A stretch of DNA of 64,000 bases, from the NCBI GenBank assembly GCA_963842335.1, contig CAWJGF010000011.1:124001-188000 (forward strand). The letters run 5' to 3'. This DNA is from PALSA-600 sp963842335. GTDB taxonomy: Bacteria; Actinomycetota; Thermoleophilia; Gaiellales; Gaiellaceae. How positions within the stretch are numbered: position 1 is the first letter of the stretch; each line of letters starts with the position of its first letter. Both the position numbers and the translations under genes were made by a program. Below are positions 17,007 through 24,283 of the stretch, piece after piece. The notes beneath the pieces were generated by a model, which worked only from the letters and a program-made list of their open reading frames with translations, had not been told where the DNA came from and did not search any database.

Positions 17007-17520
17007 CGAGGCGCTGCTCCAGCCGTCGAGCGTCGACGTGCGCGTCGATCGCTACTTCCGCGTGTTCCACAACGCGCGCTACGCATTCATCGACGTCAAG
17101 CAACCGCAGGAGGAACTGACCGAAGAGGTCGCGATCGACGACGAGCGGCCGTTCATCCTTCATCCCGGCGAGTTCGTGCTCGGCTCGACGCTCGAGCGGG
17201 TGACGTTGCCCGACGACCTCGTCGCACGGCTGGAAGGCAAGAGCTCGCTCGGCCGCCTCGGTCTCCTGATCCACTCGACGGCCGGGTTCATCGACCCGGG
17301 CTGGGACGGGCACGTGACGCTCGAGCTCTCGAACGTCGCGAACCTGCCGATCACGATCTACCACGGGATGAAGATCGGGCAGATCTCGTTCATGCAGCTG
17401 TCCGAGCCGACCTCGACGCCCTACGGCAGCTCCTCGCTCGGCTCGAAGTACCAGGGTCAGCGCGGCCCGACGCCCTCCCGCTACTGGCAGAACTTCACGG
17501 AGAACGCGAAGGCCCCGTGA
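16939..17520 (+). CDS. dcd: dCTP deaminase
   Basis: A 193-aa trimeric deaminase converting dCTP to dUTP, or to dUMP if bifunctional, for dTTP synthesis. It begins at GTG 16939 with VLSDVTIARLIGEGRIGIDP. Signature regions are QPSSVDVRVDRYFRVF, FILHPGEFVLGSTLE, GKSSLGRLGLLIHSTAGFID, PGWDGHVTLELSN and the C-terminal GSKYQGQRGPTPSRYW. The catalytic Glu lies in VTLELSN. Length is normal. The start overlaps the end of the MarR gene by 68 nt, and the stop overlaps the next gene's GTG by 4 nt. Confidence 0.95.
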   Translation: MVLSDVTIARLIGEGRIGIDPYDEALLQPSSVDVRVDRYFRVFHNARYAFIDVKQPQEELTEEVAIDDERPFILHPGEFVLGSTLERVTLPDDLVARLEGKSSLGRLGLLIHSTAGFIDPGWDGHVTLELSNVANLPITIYHGMKIGQISFMQLSEPTSTPYGSSSLGSKYQGQRGPTPSRYWQNFTENAKAP

Positions 17521-18405
17521 AGGTTCTCGTCACCGGCGCGACCGGCTTCGTCGGCCCCAGGGTCGTGCATGCCCTGCGCGCACGCGATTGCGAGGTGCGA
17601 GCCCTCGTGCGCCGTCCCGAGCGAGCGGCTCAGCTCGCTCGCCTGGGGCGCCGAGCTCGCGACGGGGGACATCACCGACCCGGCGAGTCTCCGCGCCGCG
17701 CTCGAGCGGCTGCACGCACGTCGTCCACCTCGTCGCGATCCTGAGCGGCAGCGCGGCCGACTTCGAGCGAGTGATGACGCAGGGGACGAGGGAGCTCGTG
17801 GCCGCGGCCAAGGCGGAGGGCGTCGAGCAGTTCGTCCTGATGAGCGCGCTCGGCACGAGCGAGCCTGCCGACGGGCAGCGTCCCGTACTACGCGGCGAAG
17901 TGGGCCGAGGAACGAGAGGTGATCGAGTCCGGGCTCGAGTACACGATCTTCCGCCCGAGCTTCGTCTTCGGCCGCGGTGGGGCGCTGCCGGCTCTTCATC
18001 AAGCAGGTGCGCTACTCGCCGGTCGTGACGGTGATCGGCGACGGCCTGCAGCGCTCGCAGCCGATCTGGATCGAGGACGTGGCGGCGATCTTCGCCCAGG
18101 CAGTCGGCAACGCGCAGGCGACGAACCGCACCTTCGAGCTCGGCGGTCCCGACACGGTGAACTGGAATGAGCTCTACCGGACGATCGCGCACGTGCTCGG
18201 CAAGCGGCGGCGGATCGTCCACGTGCCGTTCGTCGTCGCGCGCGCGGGCGCCCGGCTCACGCAATGGCTGCCGAAGGCGCCCCTGTCGACCGACCAGGTG
18301 GCGATGCTCCAGGGGGCCGATAACGTCGTCTCGAACACCGATGCCGTCGACACCTTCCAGCTCCCGCTCCTCGGGCTCGAAGAGCAGATCCGCCGCTCCG
18401 TCTGA
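17517..18405 (+). pseudogene. NDUFA9-like atypical SDR / NAD(P)-binding protein, four frameshifts
   Basis: Translation in stitched frames gives a complete atypical short-chain dehydrogenase of about 295 aa. It includes VLVTGATGFVGPRVVHALR (NAD-binding GxxGxxG), ELATGDITDPASLRAALE, HVVHLVAILSG, FVLMSALGTSE, YYAAKWAEEREVIESG (YxxxK), YTIFRPSFVFGRGG and VIGDGLQRSQPIWIEDVA. The four breaks are at GGGG 17645-17648, GG 17708-17709, GGG 17873-17875 and GG 17990-17991. Removing a single G at each restores the frame. Members of this family assist quinone or complex I-related reactions in some organisms; the specific role here is unknown. Four identical-type lesions in one gene suggest poor base calling, though decay cannot be excluded. 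Confidence 0.8.
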
Positions 18406-18451
18406 GCGGCGCCTCTCGCTTCTCCTGCAGCTCGTCGCAGCGCACCAGCGC

Positions 18452-18835
18452 ATGGCGCAGCTTGTGGAACGTGAGCTCGCGGCGGACGGTGTCGACGCCG
18501 ACGGCTACGCCACGCTCTCGCTGATCGGCGTGCGCGAGCCCGTGCGCCTCACCGAGGTCGCCGCCGAGCTCGGAATGCCGCTCACGACCGCGTCCGACGT
18601 CGTGCGCCGGCTCGAGGCACGGCGGCTCGTCCGGCGGTCGCCGAATCCCGAGGACGGACGATCGTTCCTGTTCTCGCTCAGCGCAGCAGGCGATCGAGAG
18701 TGGCGACGCGGCTGGGGCGGGCTGCAGCGAATCAACGCGCTCCTGCACGAGCGGCTCGGCGACGAGGAAGAGAGCGTCCGCGATGCGCTCGACCTGCTCG
18801 GCGAGTCCTTCGAGTCGGCGTTAACCGACGGTTAA
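18452..18835 (+). CDS. MarR-family transcriptional regulator (second copy)
   Basis: A winged-helix regulator read from ATG 18452 as 127 aa. The same frame is open upstream and encodes the expected first helix (ERRLSLLLQLVAAHQR), but it has no ATG/GTG/TTG before the SDR stop. The true start is therefore uncertain, and a small upstream error is possible. Core features: LIGVREPVRLTEVAAELGMP, LTTASDVVRRLEARRLV and a wing with RRSPNPEDGRSFLFSL. It follows the SDR gene at once and may regulate it. Its ligand is unknown. Confidence 0.75.
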   Translation: MAQLVERELAADGVDADGYATLSLIGVREPVRLTEVAAELGMPLTTASDVVRRLEARRLVRRSPNPEDGRSFLFSLSAAGDREWRRGWGGLQRINALLHERLGDEEESVRDALDLLGESFESALTDG

Positions 18836-18868
18836 TACGGATCCGTAGCAGTTGATCCGACGCCGGAC

Positions 18869-18874
18869 TATCGT
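18869..18874 (+). promoter_or_regulatory. Candidate -10 hexamer TATCGT for the beta-propeller gene
   Basis: TATCGT ends 7 nt before the ATG at 18882, consistent with a leaderless transcript. A clear -35 at normal spacing is not seen. Confidence 0.35.
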
Positions 18875-18881
18875 CGGGTGA

Positions 18882-19782
18882 ATGCGCACCCTCTTGATCG
18901 CCGTTGTCGCGGCCGGCGCGATCGCGTCCGCCGCCGCCGGCGCGGCCGAGGCGCCAACGGTTCTGGCGAAGATCCGCGTAGCTCCGGCAACGTCGCCCTG
19001 CGCCGCGGCGGGCGGCGGCGGCTTCGTGTGGGTCAGCGAATACTCCGCTCCCTACCTCCTGAAGATCAACCCGAAGACGAACAAGGTCGTGAAGAAGATC
19101 GGGATCGGCAACGGCTCGTGCGGGCTCGGGTTCGGCGCGGGCTCGCTGTGGGTCGAGGACACGACCTCGAACACGATCAGCCGCGTCTCCGCGGCGACCG
19201 GCAAGCGGACGGCGGCCGTGAAGGTGGGCTTCCAGCCGTACGACTCGACCTTCGCCTTCGGCGCCGACTGGGCGACGTCGCACGGGAGCGGTGAGGTCGA
19301 CCGGATCGACCCGGCGCAGAACAGGGTCGTGAAGCGCTTCAAGCTCGGCTCGTCGATCGGCGTCGTCGGCGCATTCGGGTCGATCTGGGCGACGGGCGAC
19401 GAAGGGGTGCTGCGCATCGACCCGGCGTCGAACAGGGTGGTCGCGACGATCGCCGTCGCAGGCGCGAGCTGGACGGCCGCCTCGGCCGACGCGGTCTGGA
19501 TCACCACCTCGAGCTCGCTCGTGCGCATCGACCCGGCGACCAACGCCGTGGTCGCGACGGTGAAGCTCGCGTCGGCGACGATCGGCGATCCAGGAGTCGT
19601 CGGCCGGTCAGGTCTGGGTGCCGCTCGTTCGCGAGAACGCGATCGCGGTCGTCGATCCGACGACCAACGCCGTGACGCGGACCGTGAAGGCAGGCGCAGG
19701 CCCGTTCGTCGTCACCGAGATCGCCGGGGACGCATGGGTGCCGAGCTGGAAGGGCACCGACATCTGGCGCTACAGACCCTGA
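18882..19782 (+). pseudogene. Secreted YVTN/virginiamycin-B-lyase-like beta-propeller protein, one frameshift
   Basis: ATG 18882 starts a Sec signal peptide (LLIAVVAAGAIASAAAGAAEA). Five to six short beta-propeller blades follow, with repeated motifs of the form LWVxD..SNTISRVSAATGK and RIDPASNRVVATIAVAG. The frame breaks near GG 19593-19594. Dropping one G resumes AGQVWVPLVRENAIAVVDP, TTNAVTRTVKAGAGPF and WVPSWKGTDIWRYRP, then stops at 19780-19782, giving about 300 aa. Proteins of this class are extracellular and bind ligands or other proteins; lyase activity cannot be inferred. The tandem TGGTC palindromes lie 40-65 bp downstream. Confidence 0.75.
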
Positions 19783-19824
19783 GGAGCACGCGGCTCGGTT
19801 CAGCCGCGGACCTTTTGGATCAGT

Positions 19825-19848
19825 TGGTCGGACCAGTTGGTCTGACCA
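19825..19848. promoter_or_regulatory. Tandem palindromic sites TGGTCGGACCA and TGGTCTGACCA
   Basis: Two 11-bp palindromes of the form TGGTCNGACCA occupy 19825-19835 and 19838-19848, with centres 13 bp apart. The same palindrome recurs at 27157 and 27294. The shape is that of GntR/FadR-type operators (FadR of E. coli binds a CTGGTCCGACCAG-like site). The adjacent stretch has no coding gene but lies next to the candidate structured RNA. Confidence 0.5.
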
Positions 19849-19941
19849 CAAACGACCCGCCTCGGCCATGTCTGCTGCGCGGCGCTCGCGACCCGTGCGT
19901 GCCCGATCCCACGCGCGGCCGCGGGTCTCAAAGGGACGGGC

Positions 19942-19974
19942 AAAAGAAGAGGGCCGCCCCATGGGACGGCCCTC
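19942..19974 (-). terminator. Rho-independent terminator of the candidate structured RNA
   Basis: On the minus strand, GAGGGCCG pairs with CGGCCCTC (19949-19974) around a CCC/GGG inner helix and is followed directly by TTCTTTT. This is the best intrinsic terminator in the window. It gives the orientation of the upstream structured RNA. Confidence 0.75.
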
Positions 19975-20166
19975 GACCAGTAACCAGCTTGGATTTCGTA
20001 GAGGCGTTTCCGGCCGATCGACCCTTGCGGGCGATCCTGCGGCGCGTTTACGCGAGTCCCCCACGCTGGCTAGGCGATTCCCGGGTCAGGTCCCGGGGAC
20101 ACACCTCTACGAGCTGGTACCTCCACTGCCCGTACTTGAAGTCTCCAACGCCGGACCACCTCCTTT
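19949..20166 (-). ncRNA. Candidate structured RNA element (unrecognised class)
   Basis: Minus-strand element in a 400-bp gap between the propeller gene and the hydrolase gene. Reading 5'-3' it has a near-perfect Shine-Dalgarno (AAAGGAGGT, 20166-20158) and a 13-codon leader ORF. A long-range helix follows: the 15 nt at 20118-20104 pair with 20004-19997 (8 bp) and 19989-19983 (7 bp), leaving a 7-nt bulge. Inside are a CCCGGG/CCCGGG hairpin (20097-20080), CGCG-TAAA-CGCG (20054-20043) and a GATCG..CCC-GCAA-GGG..CGATC hairpin closed by a GNRA-type GCAA loop (20036-20016). The intrinsic terminator comes last. It fits none of the riboswitch, tmRNA, SRP, 6S or RNase P consensus patterns I know. It could be an attenuator-like leader, the 3' UTR of the upstream hydrolase gene, or an independent small RNA. 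Base pairing was worked out by eye. Confidence 0.55.
20107..20148 (-). CDS. Short leader ORF (13 codons) inside the structured RNA
   Basis: TTG 20148 lies 9 nt downstream of the strong AAAGGAGGT and opens a 13-residue frame rich in Ser, Gly and Thr that stops at TAG 20107-20109. Its last codons fall inside the 5' strand of the long-range helix, so a translating ribosome would disrupt that helix. No known leader peptide is recognised. Confidence 0.3.
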   Translation of the reverse strand: METSSTGSGGTSS

Positions 20167-20183
20167 CCGCGGTTAGCCGAAAT

Positions 20184-20877
20184 CTATCTGATGGGACAGG
20201 ACGGACGTCGGCGAAACGTGACCGGACCGCACCAATAAGCGAACTGCGACCTCAGCGTTCGCCGAGCGCCTCGCCGCACGTCCTCGACGACCTGGGCGAC
20301 GGAAGCGGGATGGGACCAGTCGACGGCGTGCGCCGCGCCGCGCACGCTGACGAGGCGGCCGTTGGGTGGAGCTCCCGCCAGGCGCCTCGCCCAGGCCTCC
20401 CCGCAGATCGGATCGCGAGTGCCACGCACGACGACGACGGGCACGGAGACATGGGCGAGCCGGAGGGCCATCGGATGGCGCAACATCGCGCGCGCAGCGT
20501 CGAGGAGGTGCCGTGGGCCGTGCCTGAAGTAGTCCGCGAGAGTCACCGAGACGAGCGAACGCTGCTCGCGGAGGCTGTCGGCAAGCAGTCGCGCGAGGTG
20601 CGAAGGGATGCCCTGGAGCCGCAGGGTCCCAGGTCGGCCCGGTGAGCACGAGCGCCCGCACGCTCGCGGGGGAGCGGACGGCAAGCTCGGTCGCGACCTG
20701 CGCACCGAGCGAGTTCGCGATCAGGAGCGTCTGTGGCTCCACGAACCGCGCGAGCGAATCAGTCATCTCGTCCACGGAGACGCCCTGGAGATCGACGGCG
20801 CGGGATCCCCGCAGCAGCGGCTGCAGATGGGTGAAGTAGCGGTGGCTGAGACCGAGACCGTGGACGAGCACGGTCAC
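20184..20877 (-). pseudogene. Alpha/beta hydrolase, split by a +1 frameshift
   Basis: GTG 20877 overlaps the stop of the glycosylase gene by 4 bp. The first frame gives TVLVHGLGLSHRYFTHLQPLL (oxyanion-region HGLG), then ANSLGAQVATELA with the nucleophile elbow ANSLGAQ (Ser), and VRALVLTGPTWD. One extra C in the CCC opposite 20624-20626 breaks the frame. The second frame continues LRLQGIPSHLARLLADSL, VPVVVVRGTRDPICGEAWAR (acid Asp) and SVRGAAHAVDWSHP (catalytic His), ending at 20184. Repaired length is about 230 aa with a full Ser-Asp-His triad. Substrate is unknown. Confidence 0.8.
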
Positions 20878-21455
20878 CCAGCGAGCCTCCTGCGCTCTGC
20901 CTCGACCGATTCGCGCACCCAGCACGCGGCCAGATGGTCGTTCACGACACCGCAGGCTTGCTGGGCGGCATAGAGCGTGGTCGGCCCCACGAACCGGAAC
21001 CCGGCGGCCCGGAGTGCTTTCGTGAGGGTCGCCGACTCGGGAGTCGAGGCGGCCCAGTCGGCATGCGACGAAGGCGGCCGGTGGTCGGCCGGGCCGTGCT
21101 GCCAGAAGAGCTCGTGCAGCGGGGTCTGCTCGCGCAGGGCGAGCGTCGCACGGGCGTTTGCAATCGCCGCTTCGATCTTCCCGCGATGGCGCACGATCGA
21201 CGCGTCCGCCAGGAGCCGCTGCACGTCGCGCTCGCCGAACTCCGCGACACGCTCGGGCACGAACCCCTCGAACGCCGCGCGGAAGGCCTCGCGCTTCCGC
21301 AGGATCGTCAGCCAGGAGAGCCCCGACTGGAACCCCTCCAGGCACAGCCGCTCGTAGACGCCGCGCTCGTCGGCCACCGGGCGGCCCCACTCCTCGTCGT
21401 GGTAGGCGTTGTAGGCGGGGTCGGAGGTCTCCCAGCACCGCACCAGCTCGGTCAT
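20874..21455 (-). CDS. tag: DNA-3-methyladenine glycosylase I
   Basis: A 193-aa base-excision repair enzyme that removes 3-methyladenine from alkylated DNA. ATG 21455. Motifs of the Tag family are intact: RCWETSDPAYNAYHDEEWGR (catalytic Glu/Trp region and one Zn-binding Cys), ERLCLEGFQSGLSWLTILRK, FRFVGPTTLYAAQQACGVVN, and NDHLAACWVR supplying further Zn ligands. Length is normal. It sits upstream of the alpha/beta hydrolase gene with a 4-bp overlap, and is divergent from the methyltransferase. Confidence 0.95.
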   Translation of the reverse strand: MTELVRCWETSDPAYNAYHDEEWGRPVADERGVYERLCLEGFQSGLSWLTILRKREAFRAAFEGFVPERVAEFGERDVQRLLADASIVRHRGKIEAAIANARATLALREQTPLHELFWQHGPADHRPPSSHADWAASTPESATLTKALRAAGFRFVGPTTLYAAQQACGVVNDHLAACWVRESVEAERRRLAG

Positions 21456-21499
21456 GAGTGCTCCCGCCGACCACGAAGGGCATTTGGCAAAGTGCGCCC

Positions 21500-22225
21500 G
21501 TGCGCGAGAACCATTTCGGTGAGCGAGTCGCTGCGCGGTACGACGACGACGCGGAGATGTTCGCCCCTGCGGTCGTCGATCCCGCCGTCGACTTCCTCGC
21601 CGGACTCGCCGGGAGCGGCGCGGCGCTCGAGCTCGGCATCGGCACAGGGCGCATTGCTCTGCCGCTCGCACGTCGCGGCGTCCGTGTGCACGGCATCGAT
21701 CTCTCGGAGGCGATGGTCGCGAGGTTGCGAGCGAAGCCGGGTGCCGAGGGAATCGGCGTCACGATCGGCGACTTCGCCTCGACGACCGTCGAAGGGACGT
21801 TCTCGCTCGCCTACCTCGTCTTCAACACGATCATGAACCTGACGTCGCAGGACGAGCAGGTCGCGTGCTTCCAGAACGTCGCCGCGCACCTCGATCCTGG
21901 TGGCTGCTTCGTGATCGAAGTAGGAGTTCCCGGCCTGCAGCGGCTCCCACCCGGAGAGACCTTCCAACCGTTCACCGTGACGCCGACGCACCTCGGGTTC
22001 GACGAGTACGACGTCGCACGGCAGGGACTGATCTCCCATCACTACCTCGTCACGGAAGGCGCGCTCGAGGTGGTGTCGATGCCGTTTCGCTACGTGTGGC
22101 CGTCGGAGCTCGATCTGATGGCGCGGCTCGCCGGGATGACCCTGCGCGAGCGCTACGCCGGCTGGAACCGCGAGCCGTTCACGAGCGACAGCACCAGGCA
22201 CGTATCCGTCTGGGAGAAGGCGTGA
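21500..22225 (+). CDS. Class I SAM-dependent methyltransferase
   Basis: About 241 aa from GTG 21500. A start about 40 nt further upstream is possible, but the conserved part begins at NHFGERVAARYDDDAEMF. The SAM-binding core includes ALELGIGTGRIALPLARRGV (motif I) and HGIDLSEAMVARLRAK, with LAYLVFNTIMNLTSQDEQ, HLDPGGCFVIEVGVPGLQR and a C-terminal RYVWPSELDLMARLAGM. It resembles bacterial class I methyltransferases annotated only by domain. Substrate is unknown. It stands alone between the glycosylase and the Rieske protein genes. Confidence 0.88.
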   Translation: MRENHFGERVAARYDDDAEMFAPAVVDPAVDFLAGLAGSGAALELGIGTGRIALPLARRGVRVHGIDLSEAMVARLRAKPGAEGIGVTIGDFASTTVEGTFSLAYLVFNTIMNLTSQDEQVACFQNVAAHLDPGGCFVIEVGVPGLQRLPPGETFQPFTVTPTHLGFDEYDVARQGLISHHYLVTEGALEVVSMPFRYVWPSELDLMARLAGMTLRERYAGWNREPFTSDSTRHVSVWEKA

Positions 22226-22234
22226 CGCCAAGGT

Positions 22235-22555
22235 CTAGGAGGCCTCCGGAACGTCGACCTTGACCATCCCTTCCTCGACCGTGACTGGGTACGTGTCGAC
22301 GGGCTCGAACGCCGGCAGCGAGAGCGGCCGTCCGGTGCGCAGGTCGAAGGCCGAGCCGTGGCGCGGGCAGATGACGCGGCACTCGTCCTCCTCCCAGACG
22401 CCCTCGCAGAGCGGCCCGTCGTCGTGCGAGCAGCGGTCCTCGAGCGCCAAGAGCTCGCCGTTGCAGTTGTAGACGCCGACCGAGGTCCAGCCCACGGTAA
22501 CGAGCTTCACGGAACCGGGCCCGAACTCGGCGAGCGGCGCGACGTCGACGAGCAA
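22235..22555 (-). CDS. Rieske [2Fe-2S] ferredoxin-like protein of the SUF locus
   Basis: About 106 aa if started at TTG 22555, directly behind sufU. Both halves of the Rieske cluster motif are present: CSHDDGPLCEG (C-x-H) and CPRHGSAFDLRTG (C-x2-H). The protein ends VTVEEGMVKVDVPEA. Small Rieske proteins often follow sufSU in actinobacteria, where they are usually annotated as non-heme iron oxygenase ferredoxin subunits. The role in Fe-S assembly or electron supply is inferred from position. It shares the operon sufS-sufU-Rieske. Confidence 0.88.
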   Translation of the reverse strand: MLVDVAPLAEFGPGSVKLVTVGWTSVGVYNCNGELLALEDRCSHDDGPLCEGVWEEDECRVICPRHGSAFDLRTGRPLSLPAFEPVDTYPVTVEEGMVKVDVPEAS

Positions 22556-22557
22556 GG

Positions 22558-23001
22558 TCAGTCCGCGTCGAGCCGGAGCTCGTTCGCGAGGCTCTGCCAC
22601 TCCTCGGGGAGCGGCGTGCCCTTGGCCTTGTTCAGCGCGACCTTCAGCACGCCAAGGCCGAGGATCGCGCACTTGAGCCGGATCGGCGACAGGGGGATCC
22701 CGATCTCCTCCAACAGCTCTTCCTTCGGCAGCACCGCCACATCGGCGGCCTTGCGACCGACGACGAGCTCGCTCAGCATCGACGTCGCCGCCTGTGAGAT
22801 CGCGCAGCCGCGACCCTCGAAGCCGAGACGCTCGATCGTCTCGCCGTCTGCGGCGAACTTGACGGAGATCGTCACCTCGTCCCCGCAGAGCGGGTTCAAT
22901 CCCTCGGCCTGTGCGTCGGCATCCTCGATCAACCCGTGCCCGCGCGGGCTCTTGTAGTGATCGAGGATCACCTCGCGGTACATCTGGTCGAGTTCGCTCA
23001 T
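22558..23001 (-). CDS. sufU: Fe-S cluster assembly sulfur-transfer protein SufU
   Basis: A 147-aa IscU-like protein with an ATGA overlap to sufS. Zn/Fe-S ligands are present: Cys in NPLCGDEVTI (with the nearby Asp), Cys in GRGCAISQAATSM and Cys in IRLKCAILGL. The insertion between the second and third Cys (VVGRKAADVAVLPKEELLEE) is typical of SufU rather than IscU. SufU accepts persulfide sulfur from SufS and passes it to the SufBCD scaffold, encoded about 7 kb away in this window. Confidence 0.95.
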   Translation of the reverse strand: MSELDQMYREVILDHYKSPRGHGLIEDADAQAEGLNPLCGDEVTISVKFAADGETIERLGFEGRGCAISQAATSMLSELVVGRKAADVAVLPKEELLEEIGIPLSPIRLKCAILGLGVLKVALNKAKGTPLPEEWQSLANELRLDAD

Positions 23002-24242
23002 GCGAACGTCTCCTTCACCTTCAGCAGGCCGGCGATCAGGCGGTCGACGTCGTCGGGGACGGAGTAGAGGTAGAAGCTCGCGCGTGTCGTCGCGGCGACT
23101 CCGAGGCGGGTCATCAGGGGCTGCGTGCAGTGGTGCCCGGCGCGAACGGCCACGTTCTCCCAGTTGAGGATCTGCGCGACGTCGTGCGGGTGCACGTCCG
23201 CGAGCTCGAAGCTGACGATGCCGGTGCGGCGATCGGCGGGCGGCCCGAAGACGCGCACGCCGGGGATCTCCGCCAGGCGCTCCATTGTCTGCACGGTCAG
23301 TTCGTGCTCGTGATGCTCGATCGCCTCGAGGCCGACCTCGCCCACGTAGTCGAGCGCAACCCCGAAGCCGTACGCCTCGGCGATCGCCGGTGTCCCCGCC
23401 TCGAACTTGTACGGCAGCTCGTTCCAGCTGGTGCGGTCGAGGGCGACCGAGCGGATCATCTCGCCGCCGAGGTTGAACGGCTGCATCGCCTCGAGCAGCT
23501 CGCGCTTGCCCCAGAGCGCGCCGACACCGCTCGGGCCGCACAGCTTGTGTGACGAGAACGCCAGGAAGTCACAGCCGAGGGCCTGCACATCGATCGGCTT
23601 GTGCGGCGCGGCTTGCGCAGCGTCGACGACCATGATCGCGCCCTGCTCATGCGCCCAGGCGGCGAGCTTCTCGACCGGATTGATGGTGCCGAGCGTGTTC
23701 GAGACGAGGTTGTTGGCGACGACCTTCACGTTGCCGCGCGACGCGATCTCGTCGAGCGCGTCCAACTGCAGCTCGCCGTAGTCGTCGATCGGGATGTGCG
23801 CGAACTGCGCGCCCGTCTTCTTCGCGATGAACTGCCACGGCACGAAATTTGCGTGATGCTCGAGCTCCGTGATCACGACGACGTCGCCCTGGCCGAGGTT
23901 CTCGAGCCCCCACGAGTACGCGATCAGGTTCAGGGCCTCGGTGGCGCTGCGCGTGAAGATGACCTCGCGGTTCGAAGGCGCGTTGATGTATGCGCGCACC
24001 TTTTCGCGAGCGCCTTCGTAGCCGGCGGTCGCATTCTCGGCGAGCGTGTAGACGCCGCGATGAACGTTTGCATACGAATGCTCGTAGAACTCGCGCATCG
24101 CGTCGAGCACCTGGCGCGGCTTCTGCGTCGACGACGCGGAGTCGAGATACGCGACCGGCTTGCCGTTCACGAGGTCGTCGAACACGGCGAAGTCGGCGCG
24201 CAGACGCGCGGCATCGAGCTTGGAAGCAGTCGATACGGCCAC
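22998..24242 (-). CDS. sufS: Cysteine desulfurase SufS
   Basis: A 414-aa PLP enzyme that releases sulfur from cysteine for Fe-S assembly. GTG 24242. PLP-binding Lys in FSSHKLCGPSGVGALWG, the sulfur-carrying Cys in RAGHHCTQPLMTRLG, and YLDSASSTQKPRQVLDAM near the N-terminus are all in place. This places it in group II desulfurases (SufS). It is the first gene of sufS-sufU-Rieske. TACTGT sits 6 nt upstream of the start, a candidate -10 of a leaderless transcript. Confidence 0.96.
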   Translation of the reverse strand: MAVSTASKLDAARLRADFAVFDDLVNGKPVAYLDSASSTQKPRQVLDAMREFYEHSYANVHRGVYTLAENATAGYEGAREKVRAYINAPSNREVIFTRSATEALNLIAYSWGLENLGQGDVVVITELEHHANFVPWQFIAKKTGAQFAHIPIDDYGELQLDALDEIASRGNVKVVANNLVSNTLGTINPVEKLAAWAHEQGAIMVVDAAQAAPHKPIDVQALGCDFLAFSSHKLCGPSGVGALWGKRELLEAMQPFNLGGEMIRSVALDRTSWNELPYKFEAGTPAIAEAYGFGVALDYVGEVGLEAIEHHEHELTVQTMERLAEIPGVRVFGPPADRRTGIVSFELADVHPHDVAQILNWENVAVRAGHHCTQPLMTRLGVAATTRASFYLYSVPDDVDRLIAGLLKVKETFA

Positions 24243-24248
24243 AGGGGA

Positions 24249-24254
24249 ACAGTA
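24249..24254 (-). promoter_or_regulatory. Candidate -10 hexamer TACTGT for sufS
   Basis: TACTGT on the minus strand with a 6-nt gap to GTG 24242. It belongs to the leaderless-type set in this window. Confidence 0.4.
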
Positions 24255-24283
24255 GCGAGGGATGTCTCGACGAGGCCGGAGGC

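Noticed and set aside
19868..20176. 102-codon plus-strand frame across the gap at 19.9-20.2 kb
   Set aside because: It is antisense to the structured RNA signals (terminator with T-tract, SD, long-range helix). No plausible start context or domain; its composition is a by-product of the RNA element.
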